Source: Symsagittifera roscoffensis (Eukaryota; Xenacoelomorpha; Acoela; Convolutidae). Taken from it: 64,000 bases of DNA. The notes beneath the pieces were generated by a model that did no database searches, had not been told where the DNA came from, and saw only the letters and a program-made list of their open reading frames with translations. Positions 20,350 to 32,978 of this stretch are shown in pieces. The stretch covers positions 14,918,660 to 14,982,659 of the forward strand of contig NC_087069.1 in assembly GCF_963678635.1 (NCBI RefSeq), in the 5' to 3' direction. Position 1 is the first letter of the stretch; every line of letters begins with the position of its first letter. Position numbers and translations under genes: made by a program.

Positions 20350-22285
20350 GTAGCCGGCGCTGACGGGAAGGACCTTTTTGTGCCACAGCTACCCATCATT
20401 CAAGCCTACCAGAGGATTGACTCAACTGGGTCTCAGTCTAGATTGCTTTTCATTAAGATTTGACCCACACTAAAAATTTAGTTTTTCTTGCTGTTTTCAT
20501 TTTATTTCCATGAAACGACGTTTTCAACAAACGTTAACGGCTAGAAAAGATTAACAGGACAATGATTGCTTGCGTGTGTTGAAATACAGCGCGGTTCGGG
20601 AAAAAATATCATCTAGCCGTCATTCTTTGAACTGCAACAAGTTGGGACCTTAATTGGAAATTCTGTCACGCACTCCTGTAGCAATACATGAAGGCTAAAG
20701 TTAAAGTCTCCGAAAAGTAGTCCTCGACAGTGGTAGCACTAGAAGGGAAGGTGGCAAATGTCATTATTCAACTCGCTTTCCCTTCCCTCAGTTTCAGAAC
20801 TTCTCAGCTATGGTCGCTCTCTGCTCTGAATTCGTCGAGCTATGTGACTCATCAGATTGTCAGGATGGCTAACTTGCCAATAGTTCAGGTACTTCAGAGG
20901 TACTTTCATTCAGAACAGGAGAGAAAACTACATAATAGTGATGTCGAAACAGTTTCTTCCTATTTCCTTCTATATTCAGTCATTGTCAGGGGATTATTGA
21001 ACACTTCAGTTCTATTTTCTTACGCTTTCCCTTCTGCTGCTTTGAAAACTTAGTCCGACTCATCGGAGCTTTGTAACCGCGGTCTGCTTCGCGTAGTTAT
21101 TTCGGATTTGTCTCCATTATCAATATATTTGATGGCTTTAACTTAATACATACTTAATTAGAATTTTCTGGTAGTTCTGTAGTTTTGCATTCCGACTAAT
21201 GTGAACATCTCCAAATTGACCAACTCCCGGTTGAAGCTCTGATATGGAAGGTAGCAAGCTTCGCTGATAACTTGTATCCATTCCTCAAATACAGAACGCC
21301 CTACATTTTTGGGTGTTTTCTGCTCCGATTTTGACGAACTCTGTTTTATATATTTTATTTGGCTTTTTAACCATCAAGATACACCTTATACATCCGTTTG
21401 CTTATAATGTACCATCATTTGTTTTATAGTTTCTCCGTTGAAAAAATTTTTTCTTTTACTCCATTATATGGAAAAATGGTTGAAAGATAATTTACCGCGT
21501 CCGGAAAATAGAAATGAGAATAAGTCTACTTTTGCTTATAAAAAAGAGGAGTCTACTTAAGTTTCTCTAGCCGCCTAAGATTCTCAGCCAGTTTTTCTAT
21601 GTCTTCCGTTTTTGTTTCTTCCCGGAAAATGGAATTTTGTTAGCATGCAATTATGATTTTACAGTTTAGCTCCCCGGAAAATAGCTCTACAGTTCAGCTC
21701 TCCTTTTAAATGGTCTGTTTTGGTACAAACGATACTTACAGGTTTTCCTTACTGATATCTTTTCGTTGGCTACAAAGTTTGTTAGTTGTATCGATCCTTG
21801 CGATTTCTACTTATCGAATCGACTTTTCATTGAAAAATTCAGGCTAGTAACGAATCCTTGGTTTTACCGATCGATTTTTGCTCTTTTTTCGATGTCTAGC
21901 CTTTCTGGTTGTTTGGGCTATGGCATTTGTGACTATGGGAACACAGCCTGAAGGAGTTGAACTCCCCAACCAGAGAAGACCACATAGGTTGTAATAATTG
22001 TCTGATAACATTAGACTGTAGGACTCAGTTGGTCAGCAAGTATATTAAAATCAGGTCGGACCTAGTTAGTTGTGACAAAATACGAGCGAAACGGATCTCC
22101 GTGATTTTGTCGGATTTTACGTTGCACCTTCCTTCTCTCAGAGCTGCCGGACGTAACTTAACTTCCTTACTATGAATCAAAAACCGATGATGGAGTAAAT
22201 ATGTTGCGCGAAGCCAAAGCGAAACTGATTGACAACCCGCACCTGACCAAGATCGATCCATTGAATGATATCGCAAGACCAATCA

Positions 22286-22323
22286 CCACCATATAAGTAC
22301 AGGATGATGTACTTATAAGGTGG
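22286..22323. repeat. hairpin at the centre of the left palindrome
   Basis: CCACCATATAAGTAC (22286-22300), then eight bases, then GTACTTATAAGGTGG (22309-22323): a 15-bp stem with one mismatch at the switch point between the two inverted arms. Confidence 0.85.
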
Positions 22324-24380
22324 TATAAGTACATCACCAGTGCGTGCAGTAGTAAATTTCCAAAGAACACGATCACTGTCAGAATCAGTGATCGTCGCAG
22401 TGGTATATATTCTTCCAATATATCTGAAAGGCTCTGTTTGAGTAGTTTCTTGTTGTGCGTGATTGGTCTTGCGATATCATTCAATGGATCGATCTTGGTC
22501 AGGTGCGGGTTGTCAATCAGTTTCGCTTTGGCTTCGCGCAACATATTTACTCCATCATCGGTTTTTAATTCATAGTAAGGGAGTTAAGTTACGTCCGGCA
22601 GCTCTGAGAGAAGGAAGGTGCAACGTAGGATCCGACAAAATCACGCAGATCCGTTTCGCTCGTATTTTGTCACAACTAACTAGGTCCGACCTGATTTTAA
22701 TATACTTGCTGACCAACTGAGTCCTACAGTCTAATGTTATCAGACAATTATTACAACCTATGTGGTCTTCTCTGGTTGGGGAGTTCAACTCCTTCAGACT
22801 GTGTTCCCATAGTCACAAATGCCATAGCCCAAACAACCAGAAAAGCTAGACATCGAAAAAAGAGCAAAAATCGATCGGTAAAACCAAGGATACGTTACTA
22901 GCCTGAATTTTTCAATGAAAAGCCGATTCGATAAATAGAAATCGCAGGGATCGATACAACTAACAAACTTTTTAGCCAACGAAAAAATATCAGTAAGGAA
23001 AACCTGTAAGTATCGTTTGTACCAAAACAGACCATATGAAAGGAGAGCTGAACTGTAGAGCTATTTTCCGGGGAGCTAAACTGTAAAATCATAATTCCAT
23101 GCTAACGAAATTCCATTTTCCGGGAAGAAACAAAAACGGAAGACGTAGAAAAACTGGCTGAGAATCTTACGCGGCTAGAGAAACTTAAGTAGACTCCTCT
23201 TTTTTATAAGCAAAACTAGACTCATTTCTATTTTCCGGACGCGGTAAATTATCTTTCAACCATTTTTCCATATAATGGAGTAAAAGAAAAAATTTTGTCA
23301 ACGGAGAAACTATAAAACAAATGATGGTACATTATAGGCAAACGGATGTATAAGATGTATCTTGATGGTTAAAAAGCCAAAAAAAATATATAAAACTAAG
23401 TTCGTCAAAATCGGAGCAGAAAACACCCAAAATGTAGGGCGTTCTGTATTTGAGGAACGGATACAAGTTATCAGCGAAGCTCGCTACCTTCCATATCCGA
23501 ACTTCAGCTAGGAGTTGATCAATTTGGAGATGTTAACATTAGTCGGAATGCAAAACTACAGAACAACCAGAAAATTCTAATTAAGTATGTATTAAGTTAA
23601 AGCCATCAAATATATTGATAATGGAGACAAATCCGAAATAACTACGCGAAGGGATTTAGAAGAAGCAGACCGCGGTTACAAAGCTCCGATGAGTCGGACT
23701 AAGTTTTCAAATCAGCAGAGGGGAAAGCGTAAGAAATTAGAACTGAAGTGTTCAATCTCCTGACAATGACTGAATATAGAAGGAAATAGAAAGAAACTGT
23801 TTCGACATCACTATAATGTATGATTAATGTAGTCTCCTGTTCTGAATGAAAGCACCTCTGAAGTACCTGAACTATTGGCAAGATAGCCATCGTGACAATC
23901 TGATGAGCCACATAGCTCGACGAATTCAGAGCAGAGAGCGACCATAGCTGAGAAGTTCTGAAACTGAGGGAAGTAAAGCGAGTTGATTAATGACATTTGC
24001 CACCTTCCCTTCTAGTGCTACCACTGTCGAGGACTACTTTTCGGAGACGTTAACTTTAGCCTTCATGTATTGCTACAGGAGCGCGTGACAGAATCTCCAA
24101 TTAAGGTCCCAACTTGTTGCAGTTCAAAGAATGACGGCTAGATAATGTTTTTTTCCGAACCGCGCTGTATTTCAACACACGCAAGCAATCATTGTCCTGT
24201 TAACCTTTTCTAGCCGTTAACGTTAGTTGAAAACGTCGTTTCATGGAAATAAAATGAAAACAGCAAGAAAAATTAAATTTTTAGTGTGGGTCAAATCTTA
24301 ATAAAATGCAATCTAGACTGAGACCCAGTTGAGTCAATCCTCTGGTAGGCTTGAATGATGGGTAGCTGTGGCACAAAAAA

Positions 24381-24562
24381 GCATATGCACAAAAAAATTA
24401 AAATCACTTCAATTGTTCTTCTTGAAGTTCTGATTCTTGATGTTTCTGCTTCTTTCGATCATTTATCTTTGTTGTCCATTCAAGATGAAGTAGTTTAAAT
24501 TTTAATTTCTCTTAGTACAAAATAAAGTCACTGGTCATTTGTAAAAATTTGGGAATTACAAG
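24381..24562 (+). repeat. flank segment E, left copy
   Basis: About 180 bases (GCATATGCACAAAAAAATTAAAATCAC ... AAATAAAGTCACTGGTCATT) repeated at 32979-33163 next to the other inverted arm. Both end in ACAAG. It is probably old host flank of element U carried along in the block duplication. Confidence 0.8.
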
Positions 24563-24792
24563 TGTGAGGGGCTACATATTTAGGTGTCAATCAATTTAGT
24601 TGCTATCCACTATTATTTATATCCTTGAGAGTTTCTCATATTATTACTAAGTGTGAATTTGGTACCTGCCTGTCAGTCAGTCTAGGTCTGAATAGTCTGT
24701 TATTGTTGACCTCTAGTTCAGTGTCTTATTTATGCGAACTAGAAACAAGTTGAATTCAATCTTCAACCGTAGAGTTTTACTTACCCTTGGTA
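24563..24792 (+). repeat. putative 5' LTR of the Gypsy element
   Basis: Starts TGTGAGGGGCTACATA, has a TATTTATATCC TATA-like motif, and ends TTACCCTTGGTA just before the primer-binding site. Inferred only from position, since no second LTR is present for comparison. Confidence 0.45.
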
Positions 24793-25624
24793 TGGCGCAG
24801 CCGACAGATGGAGGGGGGAAAACCCCCTTGGAATTGTAGCATTCTGGTCTCCGAATCAGGCGGAGCCACAACTATTTTGGGAGCATTGGAAACAGAGATT
24901 CCATTGGGCAATGGTGGAAAGCCGATGGAAGAAGGTGAACGCACACTCATATCGAACCTGTACTTATGTCTAGGACACGAGGGACAGCGGGCCTTGTATA
25001 ATCAGCATCCAAACTTAAATATGGAAGAAATACGATACCCAAGATTCTTAGATACATGTGAACTCTTTTCCAGAAAGAGCGAAATGAAACTTACGAAACG
25101 TACCAAATGTTGTCCAGGAAGCAAAAAGAAGGAGAGAGTTTGGAGTCGTTCTACGCAGAACTCAGCGGAATGGCAGCGAGATGCAACCTGGGTACCCAAG
25201 AACGGAAAATGGTGAGGAACATATTCATATTTAATACGCGGAATAGGGACGCGCAGAACGAGTTGTGCCGGGAAACAAAAACCACGGAGGACGCACTGAG
25301 GAGGCGACAAGTACGCAAAAACTTACAAGGGATGTGCGCCAGGCTCCACGGGAACTACTTACACAACCCCCGGGAGTTCTCTACAAATCAAAGCGGAACC
25401 GATCAGTAATATTCGTGGATCTAGGGGACGAGTACCAGAATCGGGGAGGATCCCGAACGCAAGAGCGCAGATGCCATAACTGTGACCAACCAAATTTCAC
25501 TCCAGAACACCGACAACGGTGCCCAGCAAGAGCCGTCACATGCAATTTCTGCAAGAAAGTCGGGCACTTCGAGAAGACATGTCGGGGAAAGCGGCTGTCA
25601 CGTAGGGACAACCAGTTGGACTAA
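24792..25624 (+). pseudogene. gag (nucleocapsid) of the Gypsy element, frameshifted
   Basis: Spread over three frames (pieces at 24787-25215, 25107-25409 and 25265-25624). The last piece has a canonical CX2CX4HX4C zinc knuckle (CNFCKKVGHFEKTC, 25541-25582), preceded by a second irregular Cys/His cluster (CHNC...C). The capsid part has no recognisable motif and is interrupted by frameshifts near 25107 and 25300. Confidence 0.75.
24793..24811 (+). other. putative tRNA primer-binding site
   Basis: TGGCGCAGCCGACAGATGG follows the LTR end. It begins TGG and its complement ends CGGCTGCG-CCA, like the 3' end of a serine-type tRNA. The match beyond the acceptor stem cannot be judged here. Confidence 0.5.
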
Positions 25625-25839
25625 TCCAAGGGGATGAAACGTTCGATGAGGAAGATACTCCCTTGGATGACGTTGGGTCACAACATGCTGAAAACTCAGT
25701 AGGTTTCGTCAAGAGAGAACATCACAGCTGGTCATCGGAAAGTTCGTATGACATTATGGTTATGGCAATCAGACGCAAAAAGGAGACATTATTGAAAGTT
25801 GCCGGGCCTAAACTAAAAATCTAATTTAATGGACACCCA

Positions 25840-26170
25840 ATGAACATTTGGATTGACAGCGGATCGCCTATATCCATACTAACACTTGACGACTTGAAGA
25901 AAACAGTGGGAAGAACGGGAATCAACTTGAAACAAAACGACAAGGAATATGACGAATTTCGGGACTACAGCAATAATCGGATCGAAATGTTGGGGAGAAT
26001 GGAGGTAGAGTTAGCATCGAACGGATGGACAACAAAAGCGGAAGTCAGGGTCATCGGAGGGACCAGACCTTCAATCGTGGGACGTGACCTGATGGGGAAA
26101 CTAGGACTACAGTTGATGCAAGCAGATCCAAGGGGAGCAGTGATTAATATCCAAGGGACGACGGACAGCA
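25840..26170 (+). pseudogene. retroviral-type aspartic protease domain
   Basis: Encodes IWIDSGSPISIL with the catalytic DSG, then GRDLMGKLGLQL, the usual C-terminal G.D.L motif. A TAA at 25822-25824 cuts the same frame a few codons upstream, where the family normally has a continuous strand, so it is a pseudogene. Confidence 0.8.
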
Positions 26171-26229
26171 CATGTGAGAAGGAGCAGGCTGGAAAATCGG
26201 AAGAAGAGCAAATGGACCCCTGGCAACAG

Positions 26230-27610
26230 TATTTTAGTAAGCTATTCCCAAAACTTTTTACTAGAATCGGAAAAATTAGAATTTACAAGGTCCAAGCGGA
26301 ATTTTTTCAAAAACCTCGCACCGGTGCAGCAAAAGGGCCGGAGAGTGCCGGTAACTCTCCAAGACAAAGTGGATAAAGAGATCGATAAGCTACTAGCCCA
26401 GAGACACAGGAAAATTGCAGGAATGTTCGGATCGATATTTTGTTTCTCCAATTGTTATTACCGTCAAAAAGGACGGTTCCGTGAAATTAACGCTGGAATC
26501 TCGAGAATTTAATAAACAGGTCCATAAAAAACAAGTACCAAATGCCCAACATAGGAGAACTTGTAGATACAATAGGACAACTTATTTCCGAGATAAAACA
26601 ATGGGAGGTGTACTTTACCACGATGGATTTAACGTACGCATATGGACAACTACTCAGTGAAGAAACAAGTGTGCATTGTAATTTCTCATTGGTGGCCGAA
26701 CGGTCGACCCGAACGAACCGGTTTCGTACAGGAGTTTACGGGCTAACATCAATGCCAGCAGAGTTCCAACGGGTAATGGACTCAATTTTAAACGAATTCC
26801 CTCAAGCAAACGCTTCCATTGATGATATTTTGGTTACAACCAAGTGCACTGAAGTGGAACACATATCCTTGGTTGAAAAGATTCTTCGAAAATTAAATCG
26901 AGAAAACATCTCGCTAAAACTACCTAAGTGCGAGTTCGCAAAACGAGAATGCGAGTGGCTCGGTCATCGTATAAGAGAAACGGGAATAACGCCTTTGAAG
27001 CGTAAGACGTCGCCGATCGATGCATTAGCGGCTCCTAAATCAGTAACTCACTTAAAATCATTCATGGGCTCGATCTACAGCCTCCATAAATACTTACCGG
27101 CTATAGCAGAAATGTCAGCTCCCCTAAGGCCGCTCCTCAGCAAGAAAAGTGATTATAACTGGACCGCGGAGTGCGAAAATGCCTTTCAAAATGTTAAAAT
27201 GGGGGTAGCAAACATGGTCGAATTAAAACACTTCGACATTCACGAAGACATAAGGGTTGTTTGTGATGCAAGTCACAATGGTCTTGGAGCAGTTTTGGAG
27301 CAATTGGGCACAGAAGGTTGGCGCCCAATCTCATTTGCATCACGATTTTTAAACACTGCCGAGAAAAAATACTCCACTAACGAGCTCGAAATACCGGCAG
27401 TTGTATGGGGGGCCGAAAACTTCCGAAACAACATACTAGGAAGACCTTTTACTGTAATAACAGACCATTAAGCTCTAATTTCACTACTCAACGGGAATAA
27501 TAATAAAAAAAACTCTATTTTCAAGACTAACAAGATGGCTAGATAGACTTATTCCGTTTGACTTTGTCATAGAACATTAACCAGGTGCAAAGATCGGAAT
27601 CGCGGATTAT
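26230..27610 (+). pseudogene. reverse transcriptase and RNase H of the Gypsy element
   Basis: The RT palm is visible: MDLTYAYGQL (motif A), YGLTSMPAEFQRVMD, SIDDILV (catalytic DD at 26821-26826) and LGHRI. RNase H follows with CDASHNGLGAVLEQ, a SRFLNTAEKKYSTNELE box and TDH. The start of RT is split by two frameshifts (26340-26540). TAA replaces the next codon after TDH (27469-27471), and a later stop precedes PGAK, then DYLSRHP. Confidence 0.88.
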
Positions 27611-28078
27611 TTGTCAAGACACCCTAACGAACCCCCAAAACCTATAAGTCAGTACAATAACTTATTCACTGTCGCAAAACTAGATTTAATAAGGAAATCC
27701 CTTGGTTTCACGAATAATTCTAAATCCCCTGGTAAACGAAACAATATCAAAACAAAAGAAACTGGTTCTAAACAGTCTAGACAGTTTTCGTCCAATCAGA
27801 ATCAAGAACGGAAAACATGCTTACGCACAACGACGGTTGAGGGCGGAAAGTCATGCTCGAAGAAACCGACCAATAGGAAGCGATCAATTTGCATACCGCA
27901 TACATCAGCGAAATCCAAGGGAAATTCAGTGTGCTCTATATATCATTCCCTTGGAAGACGGTTCAAACAGCCTAATTTACAAAAATCAGACAAAATGGAC
28001 GAAAGCTCAGATTGCTCTTTTCCAGTTATAGATATAGATTCTTAAGCCAACTCTTCAATTAGATTAGATGAAAACCTT

Positions 28079-29357
28079 ATGAGTAGCGACGAAATCACTG
28101 TTATAAGCCCAGAAATCGAAGCACTTACAAAAAACACACGGAATTCAAAAAATAACACAGTGCTTTCCATTCCTTCAAAAATTCCAGGCGAACTATTTCC
28201 TACTATTAACCCTAATCAACGAATTATCTCCATTATTCCACGAGATTGTAAAGTCATCAAGAAATCCACAGCGTTACCGGACTTATTTAATTTAGAATTT
28301 ATTGCTTCCAACATACCGGCGGACATCAATTTGCTCAAAGTAAAATAGGCACTGCAGAAGAAAACAAACCTGAAGGAGGAACTGACGAAAGTCGGGAAGT
28401 ACTGGGCCCAATACGCCAATGACCTGTCACTGAAAGATGACTGCGTGTGGTTAGACGGACGGCTAGTCATTCCTCAACCACTACAAGTTACGATCGAGAC
28501 GAGAATTCACTTCTACCACCATGGGAAGAAAAATATGTTTGAGGCAGCGCCGGATGTATGTTACCCATACATATACCGTAGTCTTGCAGCAGACGCCACG
28601 TACTGTCAACAGTGCACGGATGCGGGTAAGAACTTAAAAACTTTGCTACCCAAGGGAGGCGTAGGAGAAGTCCCTGAACCAAGGGAACCGAATGAATGTC
28701 TACAGTTGGATTTCTGGGGGCCAATAAGCTACTTAAACGAAACAATGAAATATGTCTTAGTTGCTACAGACCGTTTTTTATGGTGGCCATCAGCGATGGT
28801 TACTACCACCAATACTTCCGATAAAGTTTTAAAATTTCTCGATAAATACATCACCCAACATGGAATACCTCGAAAAATTCACGTAGACCAGGGGTCATGT
28901 TTCACATCTAATAAGTTTAAAAGTTTCTTTAATAGCGAAGGTATCGAGCTAGTCTACTCCCCAGTGAACGATCACCGGGGCACGGGTTCAGTGGAAAGAA
29001 CAATAGGAAGGTTAAATAACTTTGTTCTCACCTATGCATCCGAAAAGGAGCATAAATCTTTAGTGTATGGTCGATAAAGCGTTAAGCGCGTTACGGTTCT
29101 CCAAAAATGCAACGACTAAGCTGACACCTTTTGAAGCACACCATGGCCGGGAAGTGAACACCGTCTTACGTAACCTCACGAAAAAACCAAGTCTGAAAAA
29201 TCTAAACTGGAAAAACGTCTTACAACAAAAATGTTTGTGTTTAGGCGAAAATGACCGAGGTGAGCACGATCGCATTTCCCAAACACTCAAACTGGGAGGA
29301 GAGATCAGACCTAGTGAACGCCCCAGCGTTCAGAAATGCACCTCTAATCCTCGATAG
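28079..29357 (+). pseudogene. integrase of the Gypsy element
   Basis: An H.HH...CQQC zinc-binding region (28508-28615), then the DDE core: LQLDFWGPI (first D), HVDQGSCFTSNKF (second D) and GTGSVERTIGRL (E at ~28994). An in-frame TAG at 28346-28348 and a frameshift near 29065 break it. The frame after the shift reads LTPFEAHHGREVNTVL, typical of the integrase C-terminal part. Confidence 0.88.
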
Positions 29358-29820
29358 CGATCAACAGATGGAGACTGGCCAAGGGAACGAATCGGTGACA
29401 AAATCAAACATCCAAGGGAGTGGAAGTACGATGGGCCTCTACCAGCGTACCACCAGCCGAACTCTAAACCGGTATAAACTCTTAAAATCTAATGTAATCT
29501 CCGAATCTAAACATACCATCAAACTGAAAAATGGGTCTGTGCTTAGGAAAAGTGCCGTGGCAGTAAAACCAAGAAGACTGCCAAAGAAACGAAAGCCGGC
29601 CACACTTTAAGAAATGCTCGCAAGTGCGAAAAAGGGGGCAATAGAAAGCCCAAAGTCAAAGCGGCCTAAAGCAAAACAAACATCACCTATAGCAGTAGAT
29701 CAATCCGAAAGCTCGGACAGTGAGGACTACCAGCCTTTACATTCGTTACCCGTACGACTACTAGTCGAAATTTCGAGAGAGTGCCTTTCAAATAGCAGTC
29801 AGGAAGAAGGAGAGTCTTAG
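29251..29820 (+). pseudogene. C-terminal pol tail of the Gypsy element
   Basis: Two open pieces (29251-29610 and 29614-29820) that are basic and lysine-rich (KPRRLPKKRKP), then serine/acidic-rich, ending just after a purine-rich tract. No chromodomain is recognisable. This is the last element-specific sequence before element U begins. Confidence 0.6.
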
Positions 29821-32800
29821 TTCTGTAGTTTTGCATTCCGACTAATGTTAACATCTCCAAATGGACCAACTCCCGGTTGAAGCTCTGATATGGAAGGTAG
29901 CAAGCTTCGCTGATAACTTGTATCCGTTCCTCAAATACAGAACGCCCTACATTTTTGGGTATTTTCTGCTCCGATTTTGACGAACTCAATTTTATATATT
30001 TTATTTGGCTTTTTAACCATAAAGATACACCTTATACATCCGTTTGCCTATAATGTACCATCATTTGTTTTATAGTTTCTCCGTTGACAAAATTTTTTCT
30101 TTTACTCCATTATATGGAAAAACGGTTTAAAGATAATTTACCGCGTCCGCAAAATAGAAATGAGTCTAGTTTTGCTTATAAAAAAGAGGAGTCTACTTAA
30201 GTTTCTCTAGCCGCGTAAGATTTTCAGCCAGTTTTTCTACGTCTTCCGTTTTTGTTTCTTCCCGGAAAATGGAATTTCGTTAGCATGCAATTATGATTTA
30301 ACAGTTTAGCTCCCCGGAAATTAGCTCTACAGTTCAGCTCTCCTTTTATATGGTCTGTTTTGGTGCAAACGATACTTACAGGTTTTCCTTACTGATATCT
30401 TTTCGTTGGCTAAAAAGTTTGTTAGTTGTATCGATCCTTGCGATTTCTACTTATCGAATCGACTTTTCATTGAAAAATTCAGGCTAGTAACGTATCCTTG
30501 GTTTTACCGATCGATTTTTGCTCTTTTTTCGATGTCTAGCCTTTCTGGTTGTTTGGGCTATGGCATTTGTGACTATGGGAACACAGCCTGAAGGAGTTGA
30601 ACTCCCCAACCAGAGAAGACCACATAGGTTGTAATAATTGTCTGATAACATTAGACTGTAGGACTCAGTTGGTCAGCAAGTATATTAAAATCAGGTCGGA
30701 CCTAGTTAGTTGTGACAAAATACGAGCGAAACGGATCTCCGTGATTTTGTCGGATCCTACGTTGCACCTTCCTTCTCTCAGAGCTGCCGGACGTAACTTA
30801 ACTTCCTTACTATGAATCAAAAACCGATGATGGAGTAAATATGTTGCGCAAAGCCAAAGCGAAACTGATTGACAACCCGCACCTGACCAAGATCGATCCA
30901 TTGAATGATATCGCAAGACCAATCACCACCTTATAAGTACAGGATGATGTACTTATAAGGTGGTATAAATACATCACCAGTGCGTGCAGTAGTAAATTTC
31001 CAAAGAACACGATCACTGTCAGAATCAGTGATCGTCGCAGTGGTATATATTCTTCCAATATATCTAAAAGGCTCTGTTTGAGTAGTTTCATGTTGTGCGT
31101 GATTGGTCTTGCGATATCATTCAATGGATCGATCTTGGTCAGGTGCGGGTTGTCAATCAGTTTCGCTTGGGCTTCGCGCAACATATTTACTCCATCATCG
31201 GTTTTTGATTTATAGTAATGAAGTTAAGTTACGTCCGCAGCTCTGAGAGAAGGAAGGTGCAACGTAGGATCCGACAAAACCACAGAGATCCGTCTAGGTC
31301 CGACCTGATTTTAATATACTTGCTGACCAACTGAGTCCTACAGTCTAATGTTATCAGACAATTATTACAATATATGTGGTCTTCTCTGGTTGGGGAGTTC
31401 AACTCCTTCAGGCTGTGTTCCCATAGTCACAAATGCCATAGCCCAAACAACCAGAAAGGCTAGACATCGAACAAAGAGCAAAAATCGATCGGTAAAACAA
31501 AGGATACGTCACTAGCCTGAATTTTTCAATGAAAAGCCGATTCGATAAATAGAAATCGCAAGGATCGATACAACTAACAAAATTTTTAGACAACGAAAAG
31601 ATATCAGTAAGGAAAACCTGTAAGTATCGTTTGTACCAAAACAGACCATATAAAAGGAGAGCTGAACTGTAGAGCTATTTTCCGGGGAGCTTAACTGTAA
31701 AATCATAATTGCATGCTAACGAAATTCCATGTTCCGGGAAGAAACAAAAACGGCAGACGTAGAAAAACTGGCTGAAAATCTTACGCGGCTAGAGAAACTT
31801 AAGTAGACTCCGCTTTTTTATAAGCAAAACGAGACTCATTTCTATTTTCCGGACGCGGTAAATTATCATTCAACCATTTTTCCATATAATGGAGTAAAAG
31901 AAAAAATTTTGTCAACGGAGAAACTATAAAACAAATGATGGTACATTATAGGCAAACGGATGTATAAGATGTATCTTGATGGTTGAAAAGCCAAATAAAA
32001 TATATAAAACTGAGTTCGTCAAAATCGGAGCAGAAAACACCCAAAAATGTAGGGCGTTCTGTATTTGAGGAACGGATACAAGTTATCAGCGAAGCTCGCT
32101 ACCTTCCATATCAGAGCTTCAACTAGGAGTTGGTCAATTTGGAGATGTTCACATTAGTCGGAATGCAAAACTACAGAACTACCAGAAAATTCTAATTAAG
32201 TATGTATTAAGTTAAAGCCATCAAATATATTGATAATGGAGACAAATCCGAAATAACTACGCGAAGCAGACCGCGGTTACAAAGCTCCGATGAGTCGGAC
32301 TAAGTTTTCAAAGCAGCAGAGGGGAAAGCGTAAGAAAATAGAACTGAAGTGTTCAATAATCCCCTGACAATGACTGAATATAGAAGGAAATAGGAAGAAA
32401 CTGTTTCGACATCACTATTATGTAGTTTTCTCTCCTGTTCTGAATGAAAGTACCTCTGAAGTACCTGAACTATTGGCAAGATAGCCATCGTGACAATCTG
32501 ATGAGCCACATAGCTCGACGAATTCAGAGCAGAGAGCGACCATAGCTGAGAAGTTCTGAAACTGAGGGAAGGGAAAGCCAGTTGAATAATGACACTTGCT
32601 ACCTTCCCTTCTAGTGCTACCACTGTCGAGGCCTACTTTTCGGAGACTTTAACTTTAGCCTTCATGTATTGCTACAGGAGTGCGTGACAAAAATTTCAAT
32701 CAAAGTCCCAACTTGTTGCAGTTCAAAGAATGACGGCTAGATAATGTTTTTCCCGAACCGCGCTGTATTTCAACACACGCAAGCGATCATTGTCCTGTTA

Positions 32801-32978
32801 ATCTTTTCTAGCCGTTAACGTTAGTTGAAAACGTCGTTTCATGGAAATAAAATGAAAACTGCAAGAAAAATTAAATTTTTAGTGTGGGTCAAATCTTAAT
32901 AAAATGCAATCTAGACTGAGACCCAGTTGAGTCAATCCTCTGGTAGGCTTGAATGATGGGTAGCTGTGGCACAAAAAA
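29818..32978. mobile_element. right palindromic complex (arms R1 and R2 of element U)
   Basis: The forward arm 29818-30925 is element U from a mid-point (homologous to 21172 onward); the inverted arm, about 30964-32978, is the full U reverse complement. With the E segment it repeats 21172-24562 as a direct duplication of ~3.35 kb. It keeps the same small ORFs (61 codons at 30406-30591, 72 at 30597-30815, 107 at 32300-32623 minus), with scattered base changes and small indels against the left block. Confidence 0.85.
30926..30963. repeat. perfect hairpin at the centre of the right palindrome
   Basis: CCACCTTATAAGTAC (30926-30940), an eight-base loop AGGATGAT, and GTACTTATAAGGTGG (30949-30963): a perfect 15-bp stem exactly at the arm junction. 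Confidence 0.9.

Larger units (their letters stand above)
19931..24380. mobile_element. left palindromic transposon complex (arms L1 and L2 of element 'U')
   Basis: An element I cannot name (here U) occurs as a partial tail (19931-20374), then a forward arm (about 20375-22285), then an inverted arm (about 22301-24380). The U start, TTTTTGTGCCACAGCTACCC, follows internal sequence at 20375 but unrelated sequence (read inverted) at 24380, so it behaves as a true element end such as an LTR start. The arms meet at a hairpin. The forward arm lacks ~250 bases of tail that the inverted arm keeps. Small ORFs of 61, 72, 101 and 107 codons recur in every copy, but no transposase or RT is present in the arms. 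Confidence 0.8.
24563..29820 (+). mobile_element. degenerate Ty3/Gypsy LTR retrotransposon, 3' LTR missing
   Basis: Order: putative 5' LTR, PBS, gag with zinc knuckle, protease, RT, RNase H, integrase, and a purine-rich stretch (AGGAAGAAGGAGAG) near 29802-29815. Domain order and motifs are those of Ty3/Gypsy. Several stops and frameshifts break gag-pol, so it is not active. No 3' LTR follows; the sequence changes to element U at ~29818, right after the purine tract. The base before the putative LTR is the end of ACAAG, also found at the end of the E segment at 33159-33163, so ACAAG may be the target site. Confidence 0.9.

Noticed and set aside
21172-24562. Treating the 3.35-kb duplicated blocks as simple LTRs of the Gypsy element
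   Set aside because: Homology to element U continues left of 21172, so that end is not a genomic LTR boundary, and the block is internally palindromic.
24551-24570. TGGGAATTACAAGTGTGAGG as the Gypsy primer-binding site
   Set aside because: Its complement has no tRNA T-stem/acceptor character; the site at 24793 is far better placed before gag.
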